Shown here one piece after another: positions 1 to 12,487 of a stretch of DNA of 64,000 nt. The notes under the pieces are model-generated. The model saw only the letters and a program-made list of their open reading frames with translations, searched no databases and was not told where the DNA came from. The DNA comes from Seminavis robusta. Taxonomy: Eukaryota; Bacillariophyta; Bacillariophyceae; Naviculales; Naviculaceae. Both the position numbers and the translations under genes were made by a program. The DNA lies in assembly GCA_903772945.1 (NCBI GenBank), contig CAICTM010000158.1, positions 1-64,000 on the forward strand, read 5' to 3'. The first letter of the stretch is position 1, and every line of letters starts with the position of its first letter.

Positions 1-2724
1 ATCCCAAAAATACAGACTGCTCTTGAATCTAGAGGTTCAAGTACGCACTAGTATCGACTGAACATGGGATATATCACATCGAGCTGTCACTCACTCGAAC
101 AACTCTGTACCATCGTACTCCCGTGGGGAAAGTACGATACCAAAAGTTGCCAATGGGCCTATGTAATAGTCCCCACATCTTCCAAGAGAAGATGGAACAC
201 AATGCACGACTAGAATACGTCCGTGCAACATTGATGATCTACTCATCCTAACTAACGGCGATCTGCAGATCACGTTGAAAAGTTGGATGAAGTTCTCCGA
301 AGGCTTCGAGAAGCCGGACTAAGATCAATGCTACCAAGTCCTCTTCGCAAGAGGAGAACTTGATACTAGGTTACTGGATTACCGAGAAGGGATCCAACCT
401 ATAAACCAGAAAATCGCTCTCCTACCAACAGAAGAACTCCGTAGATTTATTGGACTAGGTGAACTACTATCAGACATGTGGATTAGACGTACACATGTAC
501 TGGCCCCACTCGCTTCTTGACTCCAAAACAACGAAGTGGAAATGGGAAGCCGAACACGACAAGGCCTTTAGCCAAGTGAAGAAGATCATCAGCAAAGAAA
601 CCTTGCTCGCCTACCCTGACTTCACGATACATCGTTATCCACAACGGATGCGAGTGATACTCAACTAGGTGCGTAATTCCCAGAAGGGAAAACTATCGCG
701 TTCTACAGCAGGAAGCTCAACCCTGCAGACACGTTACACAGTTACCGAGAAGGAACTTCTCAGTATCGTAGAAATCTGAAAGAGTTCCGTAACATTCTTC
801 TAGGACAGAAGACGTTGTACATACGGACCACAAGAATCTTACAAGTAAGAACTTCAATACCGATCCGTATGCGATGGCGCCTTATTCGGAAGAATCGGCC
901 CTGAACTACGGTACATCAAGGGCGAACAGAACATCGTCGCTCGTGCGTTGTCGAGACTTAACATCTCACAACGACGGTTCTTCAGAACAGATGGACGCAG
1001 CGAGATCGCTGAGCTCATGGCTGCAGACGAAGAGGACTTCCCTAGGAGTCCCTCTCTCGTTCCCGAGAACATCGTCAGAAAGACGACAACGATATCAAGA
1101 AACTCCTCAGGGACAAGCCAAACGACTACAAAAGCAATCTTTCCCCAGAGGGGATAAGTCCTACGACTTAGTAGTAAGGACGAAAAATCGTCGTACCTAA
1201 ACTATGCAGAAGAAGCTAGTGAATTGTACCATGGTGTCTGATGCATCCTGGCGAGACTCGCACGGAACTAACCATCAGCCAACACTACACCTGGAAAGGA
1301 CTGCGCAAGACTGTGCAGGCCGTATGTCAGCGTTGCCAAGCTGCCAATAACAAACCCAAGACGCGTAAGCTGGGATTGATGCCTCAAAGACTGCGAGGAG
1401 ATCCCTTGGGAAAGACTATGTATTGACCTGATAGGTCCTTACAACGTCGGGATCCAAGAAAAAGATTCCTGCACACTTCATTGCTTGAAAATGAATGATC
1501 CCGTAACCGATGGTTCGAGATGCAGAGATCTGCTCCAAGGGAGCAGACGAAGTAGCCATCGTCCTAGAACAAACGTGGCTTACTCGGTATCCATGGCCTG
1601 TGAGGTTATCATGGATAGAGGACGTGAGTTCCCGCAGAGGTCGAAAGACCTCCGGGATGAATATGGACTTCGTGCAAGTTCATCACCACGCGAACCCTCA
1701 AGCCAACTCTATGGTCGAGCGTGCTCATCAAACCATACAACTTGATCGCTGTTCAAAAATCAAGTGCCAAGACGACCTCGTGAATGGATCCTGGGATGGA
1801 GTCCTCACGGCGGTTCGCTTTGCAATGAATGCCACGATTCATACCACCTTGCGTGCAACGCCGCCGCAGTCGTGTTCAATCGTGACGCGATTCACAAGTC
1901 CGGTTCGAAGCAACTGGAAATACATTAAAGAACGTCGCCAACGACTAAACAACAAAACACCGATAGGGAAAACGCAACGGCGTGTCCCTCATCATACAAT
2001 GTCAACGATACGTGATGATTCAACAGTATCAGCACCGCAAGTACGGCAGCCAAATACAAAGGTCCTTACACTATGACCGAGTCAATACAATGGCACTGTA
2101 CGGCTTCGACATGCTACCGCCAATGGCCGGCACAGTCTACCAGACTTGGAACATAAGGTTATACACCCATACAAGGCTGATCCCTTGTAGGATTGCACAT
2201 CGTGCGACGCACATGTTACATCCAAATCTCATGAGAGTGCCCGCACTTTAATCATATTGTCTCCTTGTCCGACTGCTGTCGGCCTTCTGTGACCCTTGTC
2301 AGGGCGCAATGCAATACACGGCTCTTAGCCTTATTCGCGACTCGATCCTAGATAGGGTTTGAGTTCGACTCATGACTGAGTTTCGTGTGAAATAGTCATT
2401 TTGAACAGGGTTCTCATGACCGCCTAGTCATACTAGGTTGATGATGAAACATCGCTCTAGTATTTAGCCACGTGGAACTTCCACGCTACTAGATCCATGC
2501 TAGACAAACTTCCACGCGTTCCGTTTTAGGATCGTGGAAACGTAGGATTACTACCACACCTACTCTATCACACTTTATAGTCTCCCGCGGAAGCCAGATC
2601 TACGATCCTTGATGATGATCTCTCTCGTTGATTAGTTTTTCATAGCTTTCTAATCTCTCTCATAACTTTCATTCTCTCAAACTCAAAACACTCGAAATCT
2701 TACACTAGCTTGTAGCGTAGTGCA
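1..2724 (+). mobile_element. Ty3/gypsy LTR retrotransposon, 3' part (copy 1), fossil
   Basis: This is the 3' half of a Ty3/gypsy-type element cut by the window edge. Reading left to right, remnants of reverse transcriptase, RNase H and then integrase (zinc-finger part followed by the catalytic core) can be recognised in short stretches, which is the Ty3 order. An LTR-like end of roughly 480 bp follows (about 2245-2724). Its end is placed at 2724 because the second copy in this window is collinear up to the same TGCA and then diverges. The copy is broken many times, well over ten breaks. Gag and the 5' LTR are not in view. Similarity to copy 2 is high, so by substitutions it looks fairly young although its reading frames are ruined. 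Confidence 0.85.
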
Positions 2725-4289
2725 ACTTGTTGTCTCAAGGGCTGGTACTCAATCTTTTGTAGGGTCAGACATGCTACAGAGAGTCAAGCCAAGATTTGGA
2801 GAGGGTACTCGATTCAGGTGGAACTGTGGAAAGTCACTGGAGAGTCACTCAACAATCAATGAGAAAGAGATAGAGTCAGTTATGTATTAATAGCTATGCC
2901 ACACCACGCTGCATTTCTGTCTGGGGCTCAATCCTTTTGGAGTTCCTGAGGCTCAGTAGGAGAGACAGATAGGGGCAGAGAGGTGGCTGTTTCAATGAAG
3001 TGTTGCACAATCTGTTATAACCAGAGGGGCAACTTTTGTAGTGGGTTCTTGTGGGGGTGAGGATCCTTTGGAGAGGAGCTGGGTATCTCAGGGAGGGGCT
3101 GTGAAACTATCAAATTCAGCCAAGCATGGAGATACAAGAACTCAAGTCTTTACAGGAACTCTGTTGTGTTTTGTTGTTCCTCTTGGATAGGAGTTAGATA
3201 TCAATGAAGGGGTGGTAACAGTAGCAGGTTGCGATCAGTCAATCAGTCTGTATAGGGATAGGACTGGTGGATCGTTCGAAAAAAGAGGAGCGACAATGGG
3301 AATTCGTCGGCCGTCAGGAGCTTAGTTCAGAAAGCAACAATGACAGGTATGGGAATTGTTTTCTTTACTGTGCTGTGGAAGGCCGGAGACTTCTTGTTGT
3401 GGTCAATTCTGAGGATCAGTTCCAACAAGGACGTCGGGCGAAACCACTAGTGGCCAGTGAGAAAGTAAGAAATACAGCTGTGTTTCTGTTCTCGACGTTC
3501 ACTGCAGTTATTGCGTGAAGTCCTGCTTGATAGTAGTAGGCTGCGTACGGAGTAAGAGGTACGTATCGGAGGAAGAGGTACGTTCGAGGGAAGAGGTACG
3601 TTCGCGGAAAGATCGATCGATTCAAGGAGTAGCGAGTCTTGGATTCGAATCGATAATTCGATTCGATTCGGATTCGCGATTCGGATTAATCAGTTGCCTT
3701 AGGTGGTAGGTTAACCGATCCTATGGTTGTTGCGGAATGATGAATCGTTCGATCTACGAAAAAGGTGACAATGGGATTTCTTGGGCCGTCGGCAGAGAGA
3801 GAACAGCAAGTAACAAATGAGTATGTGTTTCTCTGCTCGTCTGGTACTGCAGAAGAACGGAGACTTCTTCTTGTTTTTCAATTTCTTACACTTGGCCGTC
3901 GGCAGGTCGAGAATAGAAAACCCGCCCAGATCTCGTAGGATTTCAATTGGGATAGCTTCTAATCTGGACCGGAGAACGCCGCGTTGATAGTCTCTTGATA
4001 GAGGAGGTGCGCCTGATAGGAGATAGGAGGTATCGATCCTTTCGGCTTGAATAGTTGTAAAGAGAGGAAAAAGGGATTGGATGTTTTCCGTGATGACGTT
4101 GAGTGAATTCCTATAGTAAAACAGTACTCTTCAACGAAATAACGGATAACAAGCTTCCTGAGGTCCTTTCGCTTCGTTTCAATGCTTCAATGGTGCTAAT
4201 AGGTAGTGTAATGGTATAGGTATGACCAATTGGTTGTGTTGCTATTAGGTTGTTGTTCTTGTAGTGACAGATCCAGAGGGAAGCGCTTC
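2725..4289. other. Anonymous spacer between two LTR elements, with a diverged internal duplication
   Basis: No gene is supported here. The stretch around 3265-3420 resembles 3745-3910: both carry a GATCGTTCGA-like start, a GACAATGGGA core, a GGCCGTC run and then a GGAGACTTCTTGTT-like run, so the segment looks like an old tandem duplication of about 0.5 kb. A short purine-rich tandem repeat (units of AGAGGTACGT type) lies at 3555-3605 and an ATTCGATTCG-type simple repeat at 3645-3690. It may hold non-coding or gag-side sequence of the second element, but nothing shows that. Confidence 0.5.
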
Positions 4290-7200
4290 GGTTTTGGCTT
4301 CCCTTGAAAAGCTATTCATGGTACTTTGGGAAAGTGGCAGATGGACGACTACGAAGTAGAACTTCTCCCTGATGCTAAACCCTATCATGCAAGGGCTTAC
4401 CCTATTCCACGGGTCCATACAACACTCTTAAGATGGAGGTTGAACGTCTCTGCGAGCAGGAGTACTAAGAAGTAAACCGTTCCGATGGGCGCACCAACTT
4501 TTCATTCCCAAAGAGGATCTGTATGATTATCTCTGATTTCCGGGACTGAACAAAAGGATTAAGCGGAAGCCTTATCCTATCCCAAAAATACAGACATGCT
4601 CTTGAATCAGACGGATTCAAGTACGCTACTAGTCTAGACCTGAACATGGATACTATCACATCGAGCTGTCACCTCACTCGAAGCAACTCTGTACCATCGT
4701 ACTCCCGTGGGGAAAGTACGAGTACCAGAGGTTGCCAATGGGCCTATGAATAGTCCCGACATCTTCCAAGAGAAGATGGGAACACTATGCACGACCTAGA
4801 ATACGTCCGTGCATACATTGATGATCTACTCATCCTAACTAACGGCGATCTAGCAGATCACGTTGAAAAGTTGGATGAAGTTCTCCGAAGGCTTCGAGAA
4901 GCCGGACCAAGATCAATGCTACCAAGTCCTTCTTCGCAAGAGGAGAACTTGAGTACCTAGGTACTGGATCACTCGAGAAGGGATCCAACCTATAACCAAG
5001 AAAATAGACGCGATCAAGAATATCGCTCCTCCTACAACAGGAAGGAACTCCGTAGATTCATTGGACTAGTGAACTACTATCGAGACATGTGGATTAGACG
5101 ATCACATGTACTGGCCCCACTCGCTTCGTTGATTCCAAAACAACGAAGTGGAAATGGGAGCCGAACACGACAAGGCTTTAGCCAAGATGAAGAAGATCAT
5201 CAGCAAAGAAACCTTGCTCGCCTACCCTGACTTCAACGATACATTCGTTATCCACACGGATGCGAGTGATACTCAACTAGGTGCGGTAATTTCCCAGAAG
5301 GGAAAACCTATCGCGTTCTAAGCAGGAAGCTCAACCCTGCTCAGACACGTTACACAGTTACCGAGAAGGAACTTCTCAGTATCGTAGAAACTCTAAAGAG
5401 TTCCGTAACATTCTTCTAGGACAGAAGATCGTTGTACATACGGACCACAAGAATCTTACATGTAAGAACTTCAATACCGATCGCGTAATGCGATGGCGCC
5501 TTATTCTGGAGAATACGGCCCTGAACTACGGTACATCAAGGGCGAACAGAACATCGTCGCTGATGCGTTGTCGAGACTTAACATCTCCAACAACGACGGT
5601 TCTTCAGAACAGATGGACGCCAGCGAGATCGCTGAACTCATGGCTGCAGACGAAGAGGACTTCCCTAGCGAGTTCCCTCTCTCGTTCCCCGAGATCGAAC
5701 ATCGTCAGAAAGACGACAACGATATCAAGAAGCTCCTCAGGGCAAGCCAAACGACTACAAGAAGCAATCTTTCCCCAGAGGGGTAAGTCTACGACTTAGT
5801 AGTTAAGGACGAGAAAATCGTCGTACCTAAAACTATGCAGAAGAAGCTAGTTGAATGGTACCATGGTGTGCTGATGCATCCTGGCGAGACTCGCACGAAC
5901 TAACCACCTACTGGAAAGGGCTGCGCAGGACTGTGCAAGCCGTATGTCAGCGTTGCCAAAGCTGCCAGATGAACAAACCCAAGACGCGTAAGCTGGGATT
6001 GATGCCTCCAAAGACTTGCGAGGAGATCCCTTGGGAAAGACTATGTATTGACCTGATAGGCCCTTACAACGTCGGGGATCCCAAGAAAAAGAATTCCTGC
6101 ACACTTCATTGCTTGACAATGATTGATCCGTAACCGGATGGTTCGAGATTGCAGAGATCTGCTCCAAGGCAGCAGACGAAGTAGCCATCGTCCTAGAACA
6201 AACTGCTTACTCGGTATCCATGGCCTGCTGAGGTTATCATGGATAGAGGACGTGAGTTCCGCCAGAGGTCGAAAAGACACTCCGGGATGAATATGGACTT
6301 CGTCGCAAGTTCATCACCACGCGTAACCCTCAAGCCAACTCTATGGTCGAGCGTGCTCATCAAACCAATACGTAATTGATCGCTGTTAAAACATCAAGTG
6401 CCAAGACGACCTCGTGAATGGATCCTGGGATGGAGTCCTCACGGCGGTTGGCTTTGCAATGAATGCAACGATTCATACCACCTTGGTGCAACGCCCGCAC
6501 AGCTCGTGTTCAATCGTGACGCGATTCACAATGTCCGGTTCGAAGCCAACTGGAAGTACATTAAGGAACGTTGCCAACGACTAATCCAACAAAACAACGA
6601 TAGGGAAAACGCAACCCGTGTCCCTCATCAATACAATGTCAACGATATGTGATGATTCAACAGTATCAGCACCGCAAGTACGGTCAGCAAAAGTACAAAG
6701 GTCCTTACACCATAGACCGAGTCAATGACAATGAACTGTACGGCTCCAACATCTACCGCCAACGCGGCACAGTCTACCAGACTTGGAACATAAGGTATAT
6801 ACACCCATACAAGGCCTGATCCCCTTGTAGGATTGCCATCGTGCGACGCACATGTCTACATCCAAATCTCACGAGAGTGCCCCGCACTTTAAATCATATG
6901 TTCTCCTTGTCCGACTGCTGTCGCGCCTTCTGTGACCCTTGTCAGGGGGCGAATGCAATACACGGCTCTTAGCCTTATTCGCGACTCGATCCTAGATAGG
7001 TTTGAGTTCGACTCATGACCGAGTCTCTCGTGAATAGTCATTTGAGACAGGGTTCTCAATGACCGCGCTAGTCATACTAGGTTGATGATGAAACATCGCT
7101 CTAGATATTAGCCAGCGTGGAGTACTTCCACGCTACTAGATCCAGGCTAGACAAACCTTCCACGCGTTCCGTTTTAGGATCGTGGAGAGACGTAGGATTA

Positions 7201-7381
7201 CTACCACAACCTACTATCACACTTTATATATAGTCTCCCGCGGGAAGCCAGATCTACGATCCTTTGATGATGATCTCTCTCGTCGATTAGTTTTCATAGC
7301 TTTCTAATCTCTCTCATAACATTCATTCTCTCAAACTCAAAACACTCGAAAGATCTTTACACTAGCTTTTAGCGTAGTGCA
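4290..7381 (+). mobile_element. Ty3/gypsy LTR retrotransposon, 3' part (copy 2), fossil
   Basis: This is a second copy of the same element as copy 1, starting near the beginning of the reverse transcriptase (a PYHARAYPIPR-like stretch at about 4380) and running through RNase H and integrase (HHCC-type finger near 5880-5990, core from about 6040) to an LTR-like end at about 6896-7381. It lacks gag and a 5' LTR, so it is 5'-truncated or its left half is too diverged to recognise. It is broken many times, somewhat less than copy 1. Its right border is sharp: coding sequence of a different gene family starts immediately after 7381. Confidence 0.85.
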
Positions 7382-7778
7382 GTTGACTGTGGAAAGGACT
7401 CGCCGGAATGGCCAGACTAGCCTCAGGTACAGACAAGCTGTGGCCACCACCCCTGCTGATAGTAGGCCTGCCAAGCTAGCCAAGTACAGAACTGTTGGCT
7501 CTGCTTGGCAAGAGTGGATGCATGGTATTGGTGGCAACAAGCCAGCCAAGAACTTCACTGCTGAAGATATCAGGGCTTGCAAGTCAACCTACTCCAGGAG
7601 GAAGCCACTCTGGACTCTCATGGCTACACTTGTCAATGCTCAGAAAGCACCAGCTTGGGTCATCTCCAAGATTGAGGAGCATTACAAAGGAAGTGTTTTG
7701 AATATTACTGCTGCCATCAAGCAGGACACCATTATGGGCAGTCTGCATGAGGATCTTTGTGTTGTTCGTGCTCAGTAA
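7382..7778 (+). pseudogene. GCR1_C-like DNA-binding domain fragment, cut by the LTR element
   Basis: An open frame of about 130 codons runs from the end of the LTR element to a stop at 7776-7778. There is no convincing ATG; the frame simply continues out of the LTR. The segment TVGSAWQEWMHGIGG followed by a YSRRKPLW stretch matches the layout of the GCR1_C domain (W-x-E-W, G-x-x-G, then a YSRRK helix), known from the yeast activator Gcr1 and from proteins of Crypton-type elements. The fragment ends about 75 residues after this core. The likely story is that the LTR element inserted into, or recombined with, a longer gene and removed its 5' part. I cannot tell whether the original gene was a host factor or part of a recombinase element. 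Confidence 0.5.
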
Positions 7779-8640
7779 AGTTGACCTTAGTTTAATCAGC
7801 ATGGTAGCCATGCCTTATAGTGAGTTTGTTACATGGACTTGATCTTTTTCGTTTTCATGTTGGACTTGTGCTTTTCGTGGACTTGTGCTTTTCGAACGAA
7901 CGAACGGAGAGGTGGAGGTGCGTTCGTATATCTTAACAGTGAGTAGTAGAGGTGCGAGCCTCATTTTTCTTGTGATGGAGGACGTGACCTTCACTAGGTC
8001 GACACTGGTATTAACGATCGACCTTGCATACACCAGGTGTCGGTATACCTCGATCGATAGGAAGGATACCTCCTGTAGGATGGCTACCACAGGTACAGGC
8101 TCTCAGTATTTCTCTCAGTTCAGGGATATACTTTTACGGTACACAACAAGTTCCTCCCATTTTTGTGATGAGACATCTTCCGAAAAGAAAGGAATTTCAG
8201 TCAATCATGCCATAGCAAAATGTTACTTATTTGCACGTAACTAAGTAAATTACTGTCAGAAGTTCATTCCCTGGCAGAAAAGATCTTCTGCAACACTTCG
8301 GTACTACGGTAAGGTACTCTTTGCTTGGCCCTTTCAAGTTCCAGTGATCCAGGCCCTGATGACTTTTTGTGCTGCTCATCAGGACTCTAGTAGCTAGTCT
8401 AGCTGGCCCAATGCAAAACACCCAATAGTCCCATTCTTCGTAATCTGAGGGCTTCACAAACTCAGTAGTTGTCGGGTCAGTGCCGGACCAACAGGTTGCT
8501 GTGGAAAGCCAATGACAGGACGTGGAAATAACGGTTTAAAAAGATCTGCTCTGCTGCTTTGTAGACCAAGAAGATCCACCCCAGACCTGAACGCTCAACA
8601 CAACAGCCATAGAGAGCATCATCAAGTCAATCAATCCACC
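7779..8640. other. Intergenic region upstream of the ubiquitin-domain gene
   Basis: I see no gene here. The open frames are short and of odd composition. A frame open from 8512 runs in phase into the next gene, but the ATG at 8641 has the better context, so 8512-8640 is probably 5' UTR. Confidence 0.4.
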
Positions 8641-10404
8641 ATGGAAACACGCGAGCAACCACCGCAAGAGATCAAAGTCTCGATAGTCAAGCCCAGGGAA
8701 GCGGCTTCTGACAAGCGCCATGGCAAGCAAAGCAGTCATGTATCATTTTTGAAGTTTTCCTTTCCTGTCACCAAAGGTTTGACTTTGTGTCATTTGCTGC
8801 GTAAAACCCGACGTCAGATGCACAATAATCTCTACACCAAGCAGATCCTAGGTCCTTCCAAGAACCTGTGTCTCTTCAAGCCCAGCCGATTCTTACAACA
8901 AACGCTGCCCATCACGACCGAACATGTCGGCGAAGAAGGAGCCTTCGAATTGGCGGGAATCCAAAAGAATGATACCATTATGCTGCTTCGCAACATGGAA
9001 AATAACGACAACGACCTTGGCATGTTTACCTTGGCTCGATTGAAAGGAGAACGCGACCGCGAAAATGCAGCTGAGACCCATCCGGACAAGCGTACTATTG
9101 AATACGTATCCCGCCCATTAACACCCTACAACATTCTTAGAGGAATTGACCTTGTGACGTGCCCCGCAATCTTGGCAGTTCGTTTGGAGGCTTCCAACGA
9201 CCAGACCATTGTCTTTGTTCTGATGGGTCAAATGGATGCCTACAAAGAATACACTGGGGAAAAGAACCAGGAGAATACCACTACTGGCGACGAAGAGGGT
9301 GATCAACCAAACCAAGGCGAGATCATTGTCCCGCTGGGCGATGATTACCTCCTGACGCTAGTTTCTGCGGTAAGATAATCACAGTCTGGGGATTTTTGCT
9401 CAGTTTTTCTCTCTTGATCTCACCAACTAACTCAACTCAACTCGCTGACCCACAAGATGAAAGAGTCATGCCCCAATCTCTGGGAAGAAGAGAACAAGGG
9501 TACCTTGGAGCTGCGCTCCTCCAATGGCGACTGCTTTCATATCCGTCGCGACGACGATGGCTGGAAGGAGAAATGCAAGGGTGTCAACTTATCCGACATT
9601 AACTTGTCGGGGCCAGTTCTGACATGTACTCTGCCAAAAGGATTCCCGCTGTACATCAAGACTCTGGTGGGTAAGACATTCACTCTGCGAGTCCACTCAT
9701 CTTACACCGTTGGCAACATCAAGACCAAGATCAAGGAAGTAGAGTGGGTCCCTGAAGATCAGCAGCGTCTCTACTTTGCTGGAAAGGTGTTGGACGATGG
9801 CCGAACCTTGAGCGACTACAATATCCAACCCAACAGTACCGTACATCTGGTCCTGAGACTTCGAGGTGGTATGTTTCACGATTCTTCGGGTCGCAACGAC
9901 TTTGAAGAATTGGAGGGCGCCGCAGATCCCTTTCCGGTTCGTTTCCTCTTGCCCAATACTAGCAAACGCACGGTGATCTATGTGAAACCCAGCTGCACCA
10001 CGGAGAAACTCCTCCGTGTCTTGGCTCGAAGATACAAGCATCTTTTGTTGCCACCTGGTAGCAATGTCAACTTTGGTGAGGAGGAGCAGGAGGAGGAGGA
10101 GAATCCAGAGGTACTGTTTTCTGTGCCTACCTCCAGCCAAAAGAAACCTCCGCTGGGACGGTGTGCTAGCCTCTTGGCCGATTTGCGGGCTGCTGGGCCC
10201 GTTGTCCCTCCTCAGGGTGGTAACGCTTCTAGTGACGACGCCGACGAGAACGACGACGACGACGATACTGAGTCTATACCTGAAATGATGAAAAAGAGAC
10301 AGCAACGTGAAAGGATGAAAAAGAGAAAGGAGATGCACGAACGTTCTTTTCGGGAGCGGATGAAAAAAGAGAAAAAGAAATCCAAAAAGAAGCGTCGCCG
10401 ATGA
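8641..10404 (+). CDS. Two-exon protein with internal ubiquitin domain and basic tail
   Basis: The exons are 8641-9369 and 9457-10404, joined over an 87-bp intron with a GTAAGA donor and a CACAAG acceptor, in phase 0. The start at 8641 is chosen for its CCACCATGG context; an in-frame ATG at 8512 is the alternative. The product is about 558 residues. The first 240 residues match no family I know. Residues about 308-382 are a clear ubiquitin fold, with [31 protein letters not shown] and LVLRLRGG. The chain continues past the Gly-Gly for about 176 residues, including a possible second beta-grasp-like stretch ([10 protein letters not shown]), an acidic run and a Lys/Arg-rich end that looks like a nuclear signal. 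Whether the protein is cleaved after Gly-Gly is open. Many ubiquitin lysines are replaced, so it is a ubiquitin-like fusion rather than a ubiquitin precursor. Confidence 0.8.
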
Positions 10405-10629
10405 TCTGGAACATTCTACCAGAGCAGCAGCCAGTGGTTCCTTTTGTGGTTTGTGCTTTGCAGGACAAAATCTGGTATTGAAGATGATGCCTCTGGGCGT
10501 GGACCGAGAATAGAGTTGGGGAGTGGCAGATTCGTGGTGTATCATCGGCCCTCTGGAAAACGGGGATTTTGATAGGGTCGATGATTGCATCTATGTTCGG
10601 GTCTCTATTCAATAAAAAGACTATAAAGA

Positions 10630-11125
10630 TTATTTTATACTGACGTCTATATCTTGCCTGCCAGTCTCATGGAAAAGTAGTAGGTTGATTCTTCCACTTT
10701 GTCTGGGTCCTTGCCAGTAGGTCGTTTCAATATAACTGCGAATTTTCGACAAGGCACCAGATTGTTGGTCCCAAACGTTCTTCATCAGCAGCTCCTTCTT
10801 GCACCAATCCCATCTAAGCAGTAGAAGAAGTGGGGTCCTCTTCTTCCTTGGATCCATCATTGCTGATTGTTGCTCCTTCTTCATTATTATTTGCTGCTTC
10901 CGGCGCCTCATTGGTAGTAGAGTCTGCCACCTTGGGCAACGTCGTAGCCTGGAATTCGTCACCCACTCTTGGTTGTCGTCGACCCGAATACGAGAGCCAA
11001 TCACGGCGCCTTCGTGGAGCTTCTTCCTTCTTGGTTTCTTGCTTCTCTTCATCGTCCGCTCGAATACGTTTGGGCTCACTTTCTCCTTCGGCAGGAGGAA
11101 GATCGTCGCGTTTGTTAGATGTCAT
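10630..11125 (-). CDS. Small acidic/basic protein with ELM2-like motif, probably spliced
   Basis: The ATG at 11125 opens a 103-codon frame closing at 10814. It has an acidic, KR-rich start, then RRQPRVGDEFQATTLP, which resembles the opening of an ELM2 domain (I-x-V-G-x-x-Y-Q-A-x-x-P). A second ELM2-like part, NVWDQQSGALSKIRSYIE, lies in another frame at about 10797-10630. A spliced transcript could join them, for instance from just after the TTLPK codons to an AG just before 10797, but the donor there (GTGGCA) is weak, so the junction is a guess. ELM2 proteins are chromatin co-repressor subunits acting with histone deacetylases. The gene is convergent with the ubiquitin-domain gene, with 225 bp between the stops. 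Confidence 0.5.
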
Positions 11126-12487
11126 GGTGAGATCAAGAAAACTAATAGGAGTCAGTCCAGGAAAAAGTGCTTCGATTGATCAAGGGAAGGCACTTTTTTG
11201 TTTGTTTCACTCGTTTTGTGACAGTTTGTGGCTTCTTCGAAAGTGGGGGTGAGCTGTCATCACAACTACAAAGCATCAGAGCTGAGAAAAACACCGAAGC
11301 TTTGACGTCCGTTAGATTGAATCAATCCGGGATTCGTTTGTTGTGTCTGGGATGGTTCCGAGAAGCAAAAACAGCGACGACGATGAGACCATGGGGGACA
11401 ACGTGACAACGTGACAACTGAAGGTCACACTATCTATTTTGTATTTATTATTCCACCACACAACAGCAGGATCAACAACACTCTATCCTACCGTAGCTAC
11501 CTACCTAGCTAGCTACATACGAGCATGTCGATAACAGCAAGCGAAGAGGATCCGCCGTCTAATCCAGCATGCTCTCTTTTGTGTGGATCCGAAGACGAGG
11601 ACGAAGTCGATGAAGTGGCAGCTTGCATATCCTTCCTGCAACCGTGTTGTGGTGGGTGTGGGGCAGTGCTCGAACTCCTTGCGTGCTCTCGATGGTTTTG
11701 TTGGTCTGACTGTTGGCATGGATGTGTCTGTTTCGACATGTAAGGACAAACAAAACAAAGACGACAAAGCACTGGAGTGGGTTTGTTTGCTCTACTTTGC
11801 GGTGCCGGTGGCCACGGCCAAGAATCGAATCTAGCTGGCTGGATGATGGGCCACGGTTGTGGCGGAAGCTGGCGCCGAATGACATAAAAAGAAGACTGGG
11901 AGTACTACTATGCGGGGGGTTTCCAAGGCCGCCATCGCAGAAAAGAAGCAACGTAGTGGCCCCATGCACCTGGCCTTTCGCCGGCAGTCAGAGCCCTAGC
12001 TTGGTTTTTGCTTTGAAAACTACCGGTACTTATGGACATGGACTGTAGTCTAGCTAACTATTGCCAGGCTGCAATTGATTTTGACATCTGTAACGAAGCC
12101 TTTTGCCCATCCTACTCTTCCGCATGGTCCCGTAATTCGCCCTTGGGCTTCCGCATCACAACTCGCTAGCTAGACAGCCTGAGTGGGCAACCATTGATAT
12201 TGTCAAGATACCTCTACCATTCTGCTTGTGATTAGGATACGAAGCTGTGCTTCACTGGATATGCCGGTTCTAGCTAGTAGTAGGATACCGTACGGTAGGA
12301 AGCACGGAGGAACATCGGAGTGGCCAAAACTAAACTACGACTGTACCGCAGCCTTCCGCCAAAATTTTGTTCCCCGTGGCTGCGAAAGATCCCTCCAAGA
12401 AATGAGCCCTCACAAAATCAAGTTCCTGGTTTTCTAATTTGTTTTCTAACTTTGTTTTCGAACGTTGTTTTGTCCACAAGAAAGACC
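11126..12487. other. Intergenic region
   Basis: About 1.36 kb lies between the divergent ELM2-like gene and the secreted repeat-protein gene. It should contain both promoters. The open frames here overlap on both strands, have no recognisable domains and are not supported. CTAG-rich simple sequence occurs near 11500. Confidence 0.5.
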
